DNA of 64,000 nt from Roseobacter sinensis (GTDB taxonomy: Bacteria > Pseudomonadota > Alphaproteobacteria > Rhodobacterales > Rhodobacteraceae). Positions within the stretch are counted from its first letter, which is position 1. Every line of letters begins with the position of its first letter. The translations under genes and the position numbers were made by a program. The notes under the pieces are model-generated. The model was not told the DNA's origin. It made no database searches and saw only the letters and a program-made list of their open reading frames with translations. Positions 1 through 8,647 of this stretch are shown one piece after another. The stretch is taken from NCBI RefSeq assembly GCF_025755255.1, contig NZ_JALIEB010000002.1, positions 225,282 to 289,281 on the forward strand, in the 5' to 3' direction.

Positions 1-42
1 CAGGAGAACGAGGCCGTCTCGCGCGATGCGGCTGTCCTGCAT
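1..42 (-). CDS. proC: Pyrroline-5-carboxylate reductase, N-terminal fragment (cut by window edge)
   Basis: Only the first 14 codons are inside the window (MQDSRIARDGLVLL). The sequence matches the way ProC of Rhodobacteraceae usually begins, just before its NADP-binding GCGKMG loop, and ybjN-proC is a familiar gene order in this family. If right, the enzyme reduces 1-pyrroline-5-carboxylate to proline in the cytoplasm. The start is an ATG preceded by a G-rich Shine-Dalgarno stretch that is also one arm of a hairpin (51-80). The call rests on a very short peptide and on context, so it is tentative. Confidence 0.5.
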   Translation of the reverse strand, partial: MQDSRIARDGLVLL

Positions 43-50
43 GATGCCTG

Positions 51-80
51 TCCCCCCGAAACTCAGTTGCTTCGGGGGGA
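51..80. repeat. Perfect 10-bp hairpin between ybjN and proC
   Basis: TCCCCCCGAA (51-60) and TTCGGGGGGA (71-80) are perfectly complementary with a 10-nt loop. On the minus-strand transcript the second arm carries the GGGGGG run that would serve as the proC ribosome binding site, 8-9 bases before its ATG. The hairpin could act as an intercistronic attenuator or mask translation initiation. There is no U-tract, so it is a poor intrinsic terminator. Confidence 0.5.
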
Positions 81-84
81 AGGT

Positions 85-585
85 TTACGCGCGACCGTAC
101 GCCTCTGCAATGGCGACCTGCAGCGCCTCGGCCGGGGTCTGGTTGCCCCAGGCCAGCAGTTGCATCGCGGGATAGTAGCGCTCGGCACTCATCACGGCGG
201 CACCGATCATCGTGTCGATCTGATCGGCGCTGGCCACATGCCCACCGGCCAGAACCAGGCCATACCGATACACCATGAGCTTTTGCTCATCCCAATAGGT
301 GAAGGAGCCGGCCCAGCACTGATCGTTCACATGGTTCAGCAACTCGTAGAGCTCGGATTTTTTCTCTTCTGGAGGCTCCATATCGAAGGTGCAGATCATG
401 CGCAGCGTTTCGTCGAAAGCAGACCACGCCAAGGTCAGCGAGTAGGTCCGCCACTGGCCTTCCACGGCCATCGCAATCTGTTCGTCCGAGATCCGGTCGA
501 AATCCCACTCGTGGTGATTTGCCAGATGCTCAACGATGTCGATGGGGTGAATGTCGTCTTCAAGAAACTGCTCGGACAGGGCCAT
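85..585 (-). CDS. YbjN domain-containing protein
   Basis: This 166-residue acidic cytoplasmic protein has the YbjN fold signature. It opens with a short N-terminal segment rich in Asp/Glu/His, then a central beta-rich part (WRTYSLTLAWSAFDETLRM region), then a helical C-terminus. The YbjN family resembles type III secretion chaperones in fold and, in enterobacteria, affects motility and stress phenotypes; no enzymatic activity is known. It lies directly upstream of proC, the usual neighbour in Rhodobacteraceae, and probably shares its transcript. The ATG is preceded by an AGAGG-like site (AAGAGGTGGTACC). Confidence 0.85.
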   Translation of the reverse strand: MALSEQFLEDDIHPIDIVEHLANHHEWDFDRISDEQIAMAVEGQWRTYSLTLAWSAFDETLRMICTFDMEPPEEKKSELYELLNHVNDQCWAGSFTYWDEQKLMVYRYGLVLAGGHVASADQIDTMIGAAVMSAERYYPAMQLLAWGNQTPAEALQVAIAEAYGRA

Positions 586-821
586 GGTACCACCTCTTGT
601 TTTGCACTAGCGGCCGGGCCACGTATGGCCCCCAAAGCTAGGTGCCTGCTCTACAGACCGGGGCGAGCCCCCGCGCCTATACAAGATATGGTGCGGTGTG
701 AAACCGCCTGTGGCAACCCCTATTCTTGTGTAGGGCCGCAATAAGTTGTGGATCAGAGGAGATACGCCGCAAAATACCACCAATCGTAACCATTGGTGAG
801 CGGAATTAACTGAATGTTAAT

Positions 822-851
822 AGAAAAAGGCGCGAAAGCAGTCCCGCGCCG
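822..851 (-). terminator. Rho-independent terminator after ubiK
   Basis: GGCGCG (829-834) pairs with CGCGCC (845-850). On the minus strand the stem is followed at once by TTTTTCTATTA, so it should end the ubiK transcript. The remaining intergenic sequence (586-821) is AT-richer than its surroundings, holds no credible gene, and probably contains the ybjN promoter. Confidence 0.75.
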
Positions 852-876
852 CTGCCCCGGTTGGCTGTCGGAGGCG

Positions 877-1119
877 TCAGTCCTTGGCGTCGAGCGCGTC
901 GAGTCGCGCTTTCAGTGCCTCGTTCTCCTCGCGGGCCTTCTGGGCCATGGCGCGGACGGCATCGAACTCCTCGCGGGTGACAAAATCACGATCCGCCAGC
1001 CAGCGGTCCATCATGCCTTTGATCGCCGTCTCGGCTTCATCACGCGCGCCCTGTGCCACGCCCATTGCGTTGGTCATCAGCTGGGAGATGTCATCGAAGA
1101 TCTTGTTTCGCGTTTGCAT
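877..1119 (-). CDS. ubiK: Accessory factor UbiK family protein (BMFP/DUF526)
   Basis: An 80-residue, highly charged helical protein. The C-terminal half (about residues 48-76) is a heptad-like coiled coil ([20 protein letters not shown]), typical of the membrane fusogenic BMFP/UbiK family. In E. coli, UbiK binds UbiJ and supports aerobic ubiquinone biosynthesis and lipid handling. I start at the ATG at 1119 because it follows a GGAGG (GGAGGCGACCA); longer upstream reading frames lack family similarity. It is divergent from lgt with a 94-bp shared promoter region and is followed by its own terminator. Confidence 0.85.
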   Translation of the reverse strand: MQTRNKIFDDISQLMTNAMGVAQGARDEAETAIKGMMDRWLADRDFVTREEFDAVRAMAQKAREENEALKARLDALDAKD

Positions 1120-1213
1120 TGGTCGCCTCCGGCTAGTCCTAGCACACATATGGTGCGAAAGACCGCCTGCTGCAAGGTTGACTTCCCCCGCCCCGCGCTG
1201 GAAAGGATGCGGC

Positions 1214-2098
1214 ATGCACGCGCTCCTTCCCTTCCCGGACATCTCGCCCGAGATCTTCTCCATCTCTTTGTTCGGGGTCGAATTGGCACTCCGCTGGTAT
1301 GCGCTGGCCTACATTGTCGGCATCGTTCTCGGCTGGCGGCTGGTCGTCCTGGCGGTGCAGACCCCACGGCTCTGGCCGGGCGAGACGCCGGTGATGACGA
1401 AGGCGCAGATCGAAGATCTGCTGACCTGGGTGATCATCGGTGTGATCCTTGGCGGGCGGCTGGGATATGTTGCGTTCTACCAGCCCGCCTACTACCTGCA
1501 GAACCCCGGCGAAGTCCTGGCGGTCTGGCAAGGTGGCATGGCTTTTCACGGGGGTCTGCTCGGCGTGGTCGTGGCCGGTCTGGTCTACACCTGGCGTCAT
1601 GCGATCCCGCGGCTCAGCGCCGCAGACATCATGGCGCTTGGCGTCCCGCCCGGGCTGCTTCTGGGGCGCATCGCCAATTTCATCAACGCCGAGCTGTGGG
1701 GCCGGCCAACCGATCTGCCCTGGGCCGTGGCCTTCCCGACCGAAGCCGCGCAGACCTGTCCAGATGTCGTGGGCATCTGCGGGCGTCACCCCTCGCAGCT
1801 TTATGAGGCGGGTCTCGAGGGGCTGTTGCTGGGCGCCGTGCTGATCTGGATGGTCTGGCGTCTCGGCGCGCTGAAGACACCTGGACGGGTCGCGGGCATG
1901 TTTTTTGCCGGATACGGCGCAGCGCGCTTCCTTGTCGAATTCGTCCGCCAGCCGGATGCGCAGTTCATCAGCGACGGCAATCCGCTCGGTCTCGCCTGGC
2001 ATGTCGGGGGCTGGGGCCTGACCATGGGGCAGATCCTCAGCCTGCCGATGATCGCGCTCGGGGTGTGGCTGATGGCACAGGCGCGCCGACGCGCATGA
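1214..2098 (+). CDS. lgt: Prolipoprotein diacylglyceryl transferase
   Basis: Lgt transfers a diacylglyceryl group from phosphatidylglycerol to the lipobox cysteine of prolipoproteins in the inner membrane, the first step of lipoprotein maturation. The 294-residue polytopic protein shows the conserved HGGL motif (AFHGGLLG), the Lgt signature [13 protein letters not shown] and the downstream RHPSQLYEA segment, with about seven membrane segments. The ATG follows a GGAAAGGA site. The stop overlaps the next start by four bases (ATGA), so lgt, the midA-like gene and pgeF form one operon. Confidence 0.96.
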   Translation: MHALLPFPDISPEIFSISLFGVELALRWYALAYIVGIVLGWRLVVLAVQTPRLWPGETPVMTKAQIEDLLTWVIIGVILGGRLGYVAFYQPAYYLQNPGEVLAVWQGGMAFHGGLLGVVVAGLVYTWRHAIPRLSAADIMALGVPPGLLLGRIANFINAELWGRPTDLPWAVAFPTEAAQTCPDVVGICGRHPSQLYEAGLEGLLLGAVLIWMVWRLGALKTPGRVAGMFFAGYGAARFLVEFVRQPDAQFISDGNPLGLAWHVGGWGLTMGQILSLPMIALGVWLMAQARRRA

Positions 2099-3153
2099 GT
2101 CTGCGGGGCCGTCTCTGCACGCGGATCGCGCAGACCGGGCCTATCTCGCTCGCCGAGTATATGGCCGAGTGTCTGCTGCATCCAACCGAGGGCTATTACA
2201 CCAACCGCGCGCCTTTCGGCGCCGATGGCGACTTCACCACCGCGCCCGAGATCAGCCAGATGTTCGGTGAGCTGCTGGGCCTCTGTCTGGCGCAGAGCTG
2301 GATGGACCAAGGCGCAACCGCGCCAGTCACCCTGGCCGAGCTTGGGCCCGGGCGCGGTACGCTCATGGCCGATGCGCTGCGCGCAACGCGCGCTGTTCCG
2401 GGCTTTCACGAGGCAGCAGAGATCATCCTGATCGAGGCGTCGGATTCGCTGCGCCAGCAGCAAAGTGACACGCTTGCAGGGTTCGAGGTCACCCATTGCA
2501 CGACAGTGGAAGAGCTTCCCGAGCAACCGCTTCTCCTCCTGGCAAACGAGTTTTTCGACGCGCTTCCGATCCGGCAGTTCACGCGCGGGCCGCGTCACTG
2601 GCGTGAGACGCACATCAGCCTGGCCTCCGGCAGCCTGGTCCGCGGGCTCGGCCCCGATCTGCCGCAACCGGCCCTCGAGGCGCGCCGGGCAGAGACCGAG
2701 CCCGGCGACGTCATCGAATACGCACCGGGAGCCGCGCCGATCATCGACGCAATCGGGCGGCGCATCGAGACATACGGCGGCGCGGCGCTGATCATCGACT
2801 ACGGGGATTGGCGCAGTCTGGGCGACACCTTTCAGGCGGTCCAGGGACATCAGGCGGTCGATCCGCTGGCCAATCCCGGTCAGGCCGACCTCACCGCGCA
2901 TGTGGATTTCGAGGCCCTCGCTGCGGCCTGCCCCTGTGCCCACAGCCGTCTGACCCCCCAGGGCGTCTTCCTCGAGCGGCTGGGGATTACGCACCGGGCG
3001 CAGACGCTCGCGGCAGGTCTTCGCGGATCGGCGCTTGAGGCGCATATCGCCGCGCATCGGCGCTTGACGCACCCGGACGAAATGGGAAACCTGTTCAAAG
3101 TGATGGGGTTGTTTCCGACCGACGGCACCCCACCGCCGGGATTGGAAGCATGA
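2095..3153 (+). CDS. Class I SAM-dependent methyltransferase, MidA/NDUFAF7 family
   Basis: This 352-residue protein belongs to the DUF185 (MidA/NDUFAF7) family. The eukaryotic member dimethylates an arginine on the complex I subunit NDUFS2 during assembly. Visible marks are the N-terminal [20 protein letters not shown] block, which holds the family [10 protein letters not shown] motif, the SAM-binding [14 protein letters not shown], and [12 protein letters not shown] with the family's NE-FDA-P pattern. It overlaps lgt and pgeF by four bases at each end. The bacterial role is inferred from the eukaryotic member. Confidence 0.9.
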   Translation: MSLRGRLCTRIAQTGPISLAEYMAECLLHPTEGYYTNRAPFGADGDFTTAPEISQMFGELLGLCLAQSWMDQGATAPVTLAELGPGRGTLMADALRATRAVPGFHEAAEIILIEASDSLRQQQSDTLAGFEVTHCTTVEELPEQPLLLLANEFFDALPIRQFTRGPRHWRETHISLASGSLVRGLGPDLPQPALEARRAETEPGDVIEYAPGAAPIIDAIGRRIETYGGAALIIDYGDWRSLGDTFQAVQGHQAVDPLANPGQADLTAHVDFEALAAACPCAHSRLTPQGVFLERLGITHRAQTLAAGLRGSALEAHIAAHRRLTHPDEMGNLFKVMGLFPTDGTPPPGLEA

Positions 3154-3905
3154 CGCTTGAAATACTCACATCGGATGTCCTCTCTCGTGTGCGTCACGGC
3201 TTTTTCACGCGTCGCGGCGGCGCTTCGTCCGGCGTATTCTCCGGACTGAACTGCGGGCATGGCAGTTCGGATCAGACAGAGATCGTCGCGATCAACCGCG
3301 CCCGCGCGGCCCAGGCCATGGGTGTCGCGCCGAACCACCTCGTCGGAGTGCATCAGGTGCATTCGCCAACCGTCGTCACCGTCACCGAACCGTTTACGGA
3401 CAAGCCGAAGGCAGACGCCCTTGTCACCGACAAGCCGGGGTTCGCGCTGTCGGTTCTGACCGCCGACTGCCAGCCGGTGCTCTTTGCCGATGCCGAGGCC
3501 GGGGTGATCGGGGCCGCCCATGCCGGGTGGCGGGGCACGCTGGAGGGCGTGCTTGAGGCCACCATCGATGCCATGTGCGCCTTGAGCGCCCAGCGCGAGC
3601 GCATCGCGGTTGCCATCGGCCCTTCGATTTCGCAGCGCGCCTACGAAGTAGGCCCCGAATTCTTCGATACCTTCATGATGGATGATCCGCAGAATGCCCG
3701 CTTCTTCGCAGGGGGCGAAGGCGATCGCATGTTTTTCGATCTGCCCGCCTTCGGGTTGCACCGTCTGCGCGCAGCCGGTGTCGGTGTTGCCGAGTGGACC
3801 CGGCATTGCACCTACACGGACGCCGCGCGCTTCTACTCCTACCGCCGCGCCACCCACGCCAAGGAGGCCGACTACGGGCGCCTTATCGCTGCCATTGCGT
3901 TGTGA
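3150..3905 (+). CDS. pgeF: Peptidoglycan editing factor / purine nucleoside phosphorylase-like laccase-domain protein
   Basis: A 251-residue YfiH/PgeF-family protein. The metal-site elements are visible in order: GVHQVHS, LTADCQPVLF and AAHAGWRG. E. coli PgeF removes wrongly inserted serine from UDP-MurNAc precursors; other members act as adenosine deaminase/phosphorylase. It is the last gene of the lgt operon, translationally coupled through an ATGA overlap. No terminator was seen after it. Confidence 0.92.
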   Translation: MTLEILTSDVLSRVRHGFFTRRGGASSGVFSGLNCGHGSSDQTEIVAINRARAAQAMGVAPNHLVGVHQVHSPTVVTVTEPFTDKPKADALVTDKPGFALSVLTADCQPVLFADAEAGVIGAAHAGWRGTLEGVLEATIDAMCALSAQRERIAVAIGPSISQRAYEVGPEFFDTFMMDDPQNARFFAGGEGDRMFFDLPAFGLHRLRAAGVGVAEWTRHCTYTDAARFYSYRRATHAKEADYGRLIAAIAL

Positions 3906-4556
3906 CGCTGCCGCCCTTAGGCGGGAATGAGGCGCTGGCGATCTCGAGGCGGCCCAATGCCGACCCACTATCGGCCCGACAAGCGGCACGTGGGCACATT
4001 GACACCAGCAGCGCGATCAATTGACCCTCGAAATCCATAGTCGGCGGCGGCTGCAGCAAACTCCTTGCTTTTGACGAAAATGGAACGGAGTTTCTTCCGT
4101 TTTCCCTCGAACGGCCCGAATGCCGCCAGATTGCTCGCCCATGCTGGCAATCCAAACCGATACCTATGCAACGTTACTTGGCGGCAAGATATGGAACCTC
4201 AATCGCACTTCATTCGGTCAATAGTGCGCGCCTCGCGAGACGCCAGGATCATCATGCCGTGGTCGCGCCGGGCGCGCCGCCGTCGGTTGGCCGCACGCTG
4301 ACGCAATCCGCAAAATGATTCGGTGCTTGCCGGACGAGCTCTCGGAAGGGACTGTTCGCTCGGTCACAATTGCGGAAACAATGCCCGGCTATTCTGATCG
4401 TTTGGCGCGAGATCCGCATCAATCGACCACATTCTTTGACAGCTGCGGCTTTGTCGCGCCAGGGTGGCGGCATCACTCCAGGAAAGCGCAGACCTGCCCT
4501 TTCCGTGATCGTCGGTGGGGGCCGACACGGATTGCGGCCGACCGAAAGAGGCCCAC
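3906..4556. other. 651-bp gene-poor region, probably decayed sequence
   Basis: No open frame here has family similarity, a good ribosome binding site and plausible composition. GC is visibly lower in parts than in the flanking genes (about 52% by hand count for 4021-4080). A short dyad (AACGGA 4084-4089, TCCGTT 4096-4101) lies in the middle. Short frames on both strands run into frequent stops. The texture resembles degenerate intergenic repeats often seen between roseobacter genes, but that is an impression and not an alignment. The promoter of the Hint protein should lie in the 3' part. Confidence 0.5.
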
Positions 4557-5306
4557 ATGACGATCCCGCCGAACGGCAGCAGACCGCCTGCCCCCCTGCT
4601 TGCGGGTCCCCGGCCCACACCGCGGCGCGCCCCACGGATCCGGACGGTTGATGTCGCCGCCGTGCGGCCCGACGGCAGCCTCGCGATCGGCCAGCGCAAG
4701 GTTCCGGCGCTGCCGCTCTTTGACAGTGCCTTTTCGGCTCTGGCTCGCGGCACGCCGTTGCAGACACCGCAAGGGCCGGTGGCCATCGAAGACCTCAGGC
4801 CGGGCAATCTGGTGTTGACGGTCGACGGTCCACCCTGTCAGATCGTCTGGATCGGCTCAGCCACGTTTTCACGGGCCGATGTCAGGGACGGTCGTCTGTT
4901 GACGCGGGTCGTGCCCGACAGCTTCGGTGTCGAGCGGCCGGGGCGTCTTCTGACCCTTGGTCCCGCGGCACGGGTGCTGCAGACACCACCAGATCGGCGC
5001 GCCGTACCGGGCCAACGCCGCATCATGACCCCGGCAAGTGCATTCGTCGATGGGGTCAACGCGATCAATGTCCTGCCGCAGATGCCAGTGCAGATGTTTC
5101 ACCTCTGCCTGGCAGAGCATGCGGCGGTGATCGCCGGTGGGCTGGAGGTCGAAAGCTTTCACCCTGGTTCGGATCTTGAACGGCACCTCTCGGACACCCT
5201 GAAGCCCGTGCTGCTCTCCGTCTTTCCCCAACTGACCGATCTGCGCGACTTCGGTCCGCTGCGCTACGAGCGCACAGCTGAGGCTGCAAACATGGACGCG
5301 GCTTAG
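4557..5306 (+). CDS. Hint-domain protein with the catalytic cysteine replaced
   Basis: The 249-residue protein has a Pro/Arg-rich N-terminus (1-55), then a Hint_2-type domain: ARGTPLQTPQGPVAIEDLRP at about 63-82, the turn LVLTVDG, and the strand QIVWIG. In Hedgehog/intein-like domains the first residue of the C-x-x-x-G-T block is the nucleophilic Cys; here that position is Ala61, so autoprocessing is unlikely. The C-terminal part (FHLCLAEHAAVIAGGLEVES) matches the usual Hint_2 ending with its His/Glu. Roseobacters often carry several Hint proteins linked to secreted RTX proteins; the function of this one is unknown. The ATG follows GAAAGAGG. Confidence 0.75.
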   Translation: MTIPPNGSRPPAPLLAGPRPTPRRAPRIRTVDVAAVRPDGSLAIGQRKVPALPLFDSAFSALARGTPLQTPQGPVAIEDLRPGNLVLTVDGPPCQIVWIGSATFSRADVRDGRLLTRVVPDSFGVERPGRLLTLGPAARVLQTPPDRRAVPGQRRIMTPASAFVDGVNAINVLPQMPVQMFHLCLAEHAAVIAGGLEVESFHPGSDLERHLSDTLKPVLLSVFPQLTDLRDFGPLRYERTAEAANMDAA

Positions 5307-5803
5307 GCCGAGGTGCTGAGGCGTTCCTCCAGAACTTCGAAGGGGACGCCGGGCTCATCCTTCGCGCAGCGGATCACCAGCGAGGTCTTCACACTCGCGA
5401 CGTTTGGTGTGGTCAGAAGCTCGCCGGTGAGGAACCGCTGGAAGCTGGACAAGTCCGGGGCTGCGCATTTCAGGATGAAATCCACCTCGCCGTTGAGCAT
5501 GTGGCACTCACGCACCAAGGGCCAGGCGCGGCAGCGATTCTCGAATGCCGTCAGATCTGCTTCGGCCTGGCTGGCCAGCCCGACCATGGCGAAAACCTGA
5601 ACCTCGAACCCCAACTCGCGCGCATCGACCTCCGCATGGTAGCCTTTGATGTAGCCCGCTTCCTCAAGGGTCCGGACGCGCCGCAGACAGGGCGGCGCAG
5701 AGATTCCGACCCGTTTGGCCAGTTCCACATTGGTCATCCGCCCGTCGGCTTGCAGCTCTGCCAGGATCTTTCGGTCAATCAGATCTAGTCGCGTTATAGC
5801 CAT
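5303..5803 (-). CDS. Lrp/AsnC family transcriptional regulator
   Basis: A 166-residue feast/famine regulator. The N-terminal helix-turn-helix (LDLIDRKILAELQADGRMTN, then VELAKRVGISAPPCLRRVRT) is followed by the alpha/beta RAM (ligand) domain with GEVDFILKC. Such proteins bind amino acids and oligomerise on DNA. The ligand is not deducible. It overlaps the Hint gene by four bases tail to tail (TTAG) and is divergent from trxB, so it may control itself and possibly trxB. Confidence 0.93.
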   Translation of the reverse strand: MAITRLDLIDRKILAELQADGRMTNVELAKRVGISAPPCLRRVRTLEEAGYIKGYHAEVDARELGFEVQVFAMVGLASQAEADLTAFENRCRAWPLVRECHMLNGEVDFILKCAAPDLSSFQRFLTGELLTTPNVASVKTSLVIRCAKDEPGVPFEVLEERLSTSA

Positions 5804-5825
5804 TTCGCCCCCGGATTTTTCGGTT

Positions 5826-5853
5826 GTTATACCACCCGCCGCAGCACGCGCAA
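5826..5853 (-). promoter_or_regulatory. Candidate sigma70 promoter of the Lrp gene
   Basis: On the minus strand TTGCGC (5853-5848) is separated by 16 bases from TATAAC (5831-5826), placing transcription start within about 20 bases of the Lrp ATG. The -10 box is close to consensus. Confidence 0.5.
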
Positions 5854-5938
5854 TAATATTTCGCCTGGGCGCAAGATTCTTTCTAAGTCCTCACGCACGC
5901 ACAACCCGGACTTGCACGCACTGCCGCAACGACGGGGG

Positions 5939-5967
5939 TTTCAGCGCGCGCGCTGACGCTCTATATC
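5939..5967 (+). promoter_or_regulatory. Candidate promoter of trxB
   Basis: TTTCAG (5939-5944), a 17-base spacer and TATATC (5962-5967) lie about 35 bases before the trxB ATG. The -35 box is weak. Confidence 0.4.
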
Positions 5968-6001
5968 TCAAACGCTGCTTTGAAAAGGATTGGGGAGTGC
6001 C

Positions 6002-7003
6002 ATGGCCGAGACGAGAGAAACACGCGTGCTGATTATCGGCTCGGGTCCTGCGGGCTATACCGCCGGTGTCTATGCCAGCCGCGCGATGTTGAACCCCATC
6101 CTCGTGCAGGGGATCGAACCCGGCGGGCAGCTGACAACCACGACCGAGGTCGAAAACTGGCCCGGCGACACCGAAGTGCAAGGCCCCGACCTGATGGTCC
6201 GCATGGAGGCCCACGCGAAGGCGATGGGGACCGAGATCATCGGGGACATCATCACCGACCTTGACCTCACAAAGCGCCCCTTCACGGCCAAGGGTGACAG
6301 CGGAACCACCTATATCGCCGATGCGGTCATACTGGCGACGGGCGCGCGCGCCAAGTGGCTTGGCCTGCCGTCGGAAGAGAAATTCAAGGGCTTCGGCGTC
6401 TCCGCCTGTGCGACCTGCGACGGGTTCTTCTATCGCGGGCAGGAAATCGTGGTGATCGGCGGCGGCAACACCGCAGTGGAAGAGGCGCTGTTTCTCACCA
6501 ACTTCGCCTCGAAGGTGACGCTGGTGCACCGCCGGGACGAGCTGCGCGCCGAGAAGATCTTGATCGACCGCCTGATGAAGAACCCCAAGATTGAGCCCAT
6601 GTGGTTCCACGAACTCGAAGAGGTCGTCGGAACCGAGAACCCGCTGGGCGTCGAGGCCGTGCGCCTGCGGCACAGCAAGACCGGCGAGATCACGGAAATC
6701 CCGGCCAAGGGCGTCTTCGTGGCCATCGGCCACGCGCCGGCCAACGAGTTGGTCAAGGATGTGCTGGAGACGCATATGGGCGGCTATGTGGTGACCAAAC
6801 CCGACAGCACTGAAACGTCGATCCCCGGCGTATTTGCGGCCGGTGATCTGACGGATCACAAATACCGGCAGGCGGTGACTTCGGCCGGGATGGGGTGCAT
6901 GGCTGCCCTGGAGGCGGAGCGATTTCTCGCAGAACAGGGCGAGGGTGAAACCTCCCTGCCACTGGGCTATGGCGCAGAGGTTGCCAACAGCGCGGCTGAA
7001 TAG
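6002..7003 (+). CDS. trxB: Thioredoxin-disulfide reductase
   Basis: TrxB passes electrons from NADPH through FAD and a redox-active disulfide to thioredoxin in the cytoplasm. The 333-residue protein shows the N-terminal FAD loop [13 protein letters not shown], the active-site CATC in [13 protein letters not shown], the NADPH loop [10 protein letters not shown] and the C-terminal [11 protein letters not shown] use the ATG at 6002, which follows GGGGAG; a TTG four codons earlier is possible but lies inside that site. A P450 gene follows after 171 bp, so co-transcription is uncertain. Confidence 0.96.
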   Translation: MAETRETRVLIIGSGPAGYTAGVYASRAMLNPILVQGIEPGGQLTTTTEVENWPGDTEVQGPDLMVRMEAHAKAMGTEIIGDIITDLDLTKRPFTAKGDSGTTYIADAVILATGARAKWLGLPSEEKFKGFGVSACATCDGFFYRGQEIVVIGGGNTAVEEALFLTNFASKVTLVHRRDELRAEKILIDRLMKNPKIEPMWFHELEEVVGTENPLGVEAVRLRHSKTGEITEIPAKGVFVAIGHAPANELVKDVLETHMGGYVVTKPDSTETSIPGVFAAGDLTDHKYRQAVTSAGMGCMAALEAERFLAEQGEGETSLPLGYGAEVANSAAE

Positions 7004-7054
7004 CGGCGCCGCGACAGCCCTTTGAGATGAAACGCATATTCGCGCTGCACGATG

Positions 7055-7070
7055 CCACGCCCGGGCGTGG
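7055..7070. repeat. 16-bp perfect palindrome
   Basis: CCACGCCCGGGCGTGG is perfectly self-complementary and sits between trxB and the P450 gene. It could end the trxB transcript or be an operator; no U-tract follows. Confidence 0.45.
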
Positions 7071-7174
7071 GTGTTGCGTGCGCGCGGTGGGTTAAGGAGC
7101 CCCAAACCTCGGAACGGGATAAGTCGGTCTGCGCCGTGCCTGGCGCATTGCCCAACAGTCCGCGAGGTCTCTTC

Positions 7175-8494
7175 ATGCCCACCAAAGCCGCGCTTGCGCA
7201 TATTCCCGGCCCTCCCGCCTTGCCGCTGATCGGTCATACGCTCACGATCGCGCGCGACAGCTATGGGACCCAGCAGGAGTACATCCGCCAGTACGGCCCG
7301 GTCTACAAGACCAATATGCTCGGCGTCTGGCGGGTCAATCTCTGCGGTGCGGATGCGATGGAGCGGGTCCTTCTGGACCGGGAAAATCTGTTCTCCTCCG
7401 AAGGGGGATGGGACGCGCTGAAGCGCATCTATCCCGGAGGCTTGCTGCTTCAGGACTTCGACGCGCATCGCGCCAACCGCCGGATCATGCAGGCGGCCTT
7501 CCGGGCCTCGGCCATCCGGGACTATCGCCTGCGTATGACCGGCGCCATGGCGGAGCTGTTCGCGAGCTGGCCCGCGAATCAAGCTTTCGACTTCTACGCA
7601 GCCATCAAGGATCTGACGCTGCGCCTGGGCGGCGCGGTGTTCATGGGGCTGCCGCTGGATGGGCCGCTGGCAAAGCGCGTCAATCAGGCCATCCAGGACG
7701 AGATCCGCGCCTCGCTTGCCGTGATCCGCTGGCCGATCCCGCTGACGCCGATGTGGCGCGGCGTGCGCGGTCGGGACTTTCTGCGCGAGACCTTCCGCGC
7801 CTTGATCCCCGAGCGACGCGCCAAGGGCGGGGACGACTTCTTTTCACAAATGTGCCTGGCCCGTGACGAAGACGGCCGAGGATGGACCGAAGACGAAATC
7901 CTGAACCAGTTCAACCTGCTGATCATGGCCGCGCATGACACCACGGCAACCGCGCTGTCGGTAATGGTCGAGGCGCTGGCTTCGCACCCCGACTGGCAGG
8001 AGCGCTTGATCTCGGAAGTGGCGGGCCTTGGCGAAAGCGCTCTCGATGACGACGCTCTTGGGAAGATGGGCCAGACCAACAACGTCTTCCGCGAAGCCCT
8101 GCGCCTGGTTCCGCCGGTGCCGTTCATCCCGCGCCAGGCCACGCGCGACTTCCACTGGAGGGGCTACGACATTCCGGCCGGAACCTCTATCGCGCTGAAC
8201 CCGGGCGTGACGATGCTCTCGCCCGAATACTTCAGCGACCCCACGGCCTTCGACCCTGATCGCTTCGCGCCACATCGTGCCGAGGACAAGAGCCACAAGT
8301 TCGCCTGGACCCCTTTTGGCGGCGGCGCGCATAAATGCATTGGCATGCATTTTTCGACCCTCCAGGTGAAACTCTTTGTTGCGACGCTGTTGCGGAAGCA
8401 CCGGGTCCAACTGGCAGGCCCTGCCCCGCAATGGCAGCGGATGCCGATCCCGAAACCGAAAGGCGGCTTGCATATCACGCTTCAGCCGCTCTGA
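7175..8494 (+). CDS. Cytochrome P450
   Basis: A 439-residue haem monooxygenase with no N-terminal membrane anchor, so it is probably soluble. In order it has the PGPPALPLIG hinge-like start (11-20), the I-helix oxygen-activation motif AAHDTTATAL, the K-helix ExxR (EALR) and the haem loop FGGGAHKCIG with Cys388 as thiolate ligand. It looks closer to CYP51/CYP120-like class than to P450cam. No ferredoxin or ferredoxin reductase gene is adjacent, so electron partners must be encoded elsewhere; substrate is unknown. Start chosen at the ATG after GCGAGG, where family similarity begins; the frame is open 41 codons further upstream. Confidence 0.93.
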   Translation: MPTKAALAHIPGPPALPLIGHTLTIARDSYGTQQEYIRQYGPVYKTNMLGVWRVNLCGADAMERVLLDRENLFSSEGGWDALKRIYPGGLLLQDFDAHRANRRIMQAAFRASAIRDYRLRMTGAMAELFASWPANQAFDFYAAIKDLTLRLGGAVFMGLPLDGPLAKRVNQAIQDEIRASLAVIRWPIPLTPMWRGVRGRDFLRETFRALIPERRAKGGDDFFSQMCLARDEDGRGWTEDEILNQFNLLIMAAHDTTATALSVMVEALASHPDWQERLISEVAGLGESALDDDALGKMGQTNNVFREALRLVPPVPFIPRQATRDFHWRGYDIPAGTSIALNPGVTMLSPEYFSDPTAFDPDRFAPHRAEDKSHKFAWTPFGGGAHKCIGMHFSTLQVKLFVATLLRKHRVQLAGPAPQWQRMPIPKPKGGLHITLQPL

Positions 8495-8647
8495 GCCGGT
8501 GCCGGGTCGGCAGATTGCGGCACACGGACCGGGAATCGCGCAGGACCGGGGCACTCTGTGCTTGAAAGAACCGCGTGACACGCGGTAAAGGCCAGCGGGC
8601 GACATCTTGGGGGGAGCTGCCGCGCCAGTCTTTAAGCGAGTGACGTG

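Noticed and set aside
884-1213. N-terminal extension of the Lgt frame by 110 codons
   Set aside because: The extension is antisense to ubiK and Ser/Arg-rich; the ATG at 1214 gives the normal Lgt length and start.
8495-8647. Possible riboswitch before sat/cysC
   Set aside because: Position invites a sulfur-related leader, but I could not match the sequence to a SAM-type riboswitch core.
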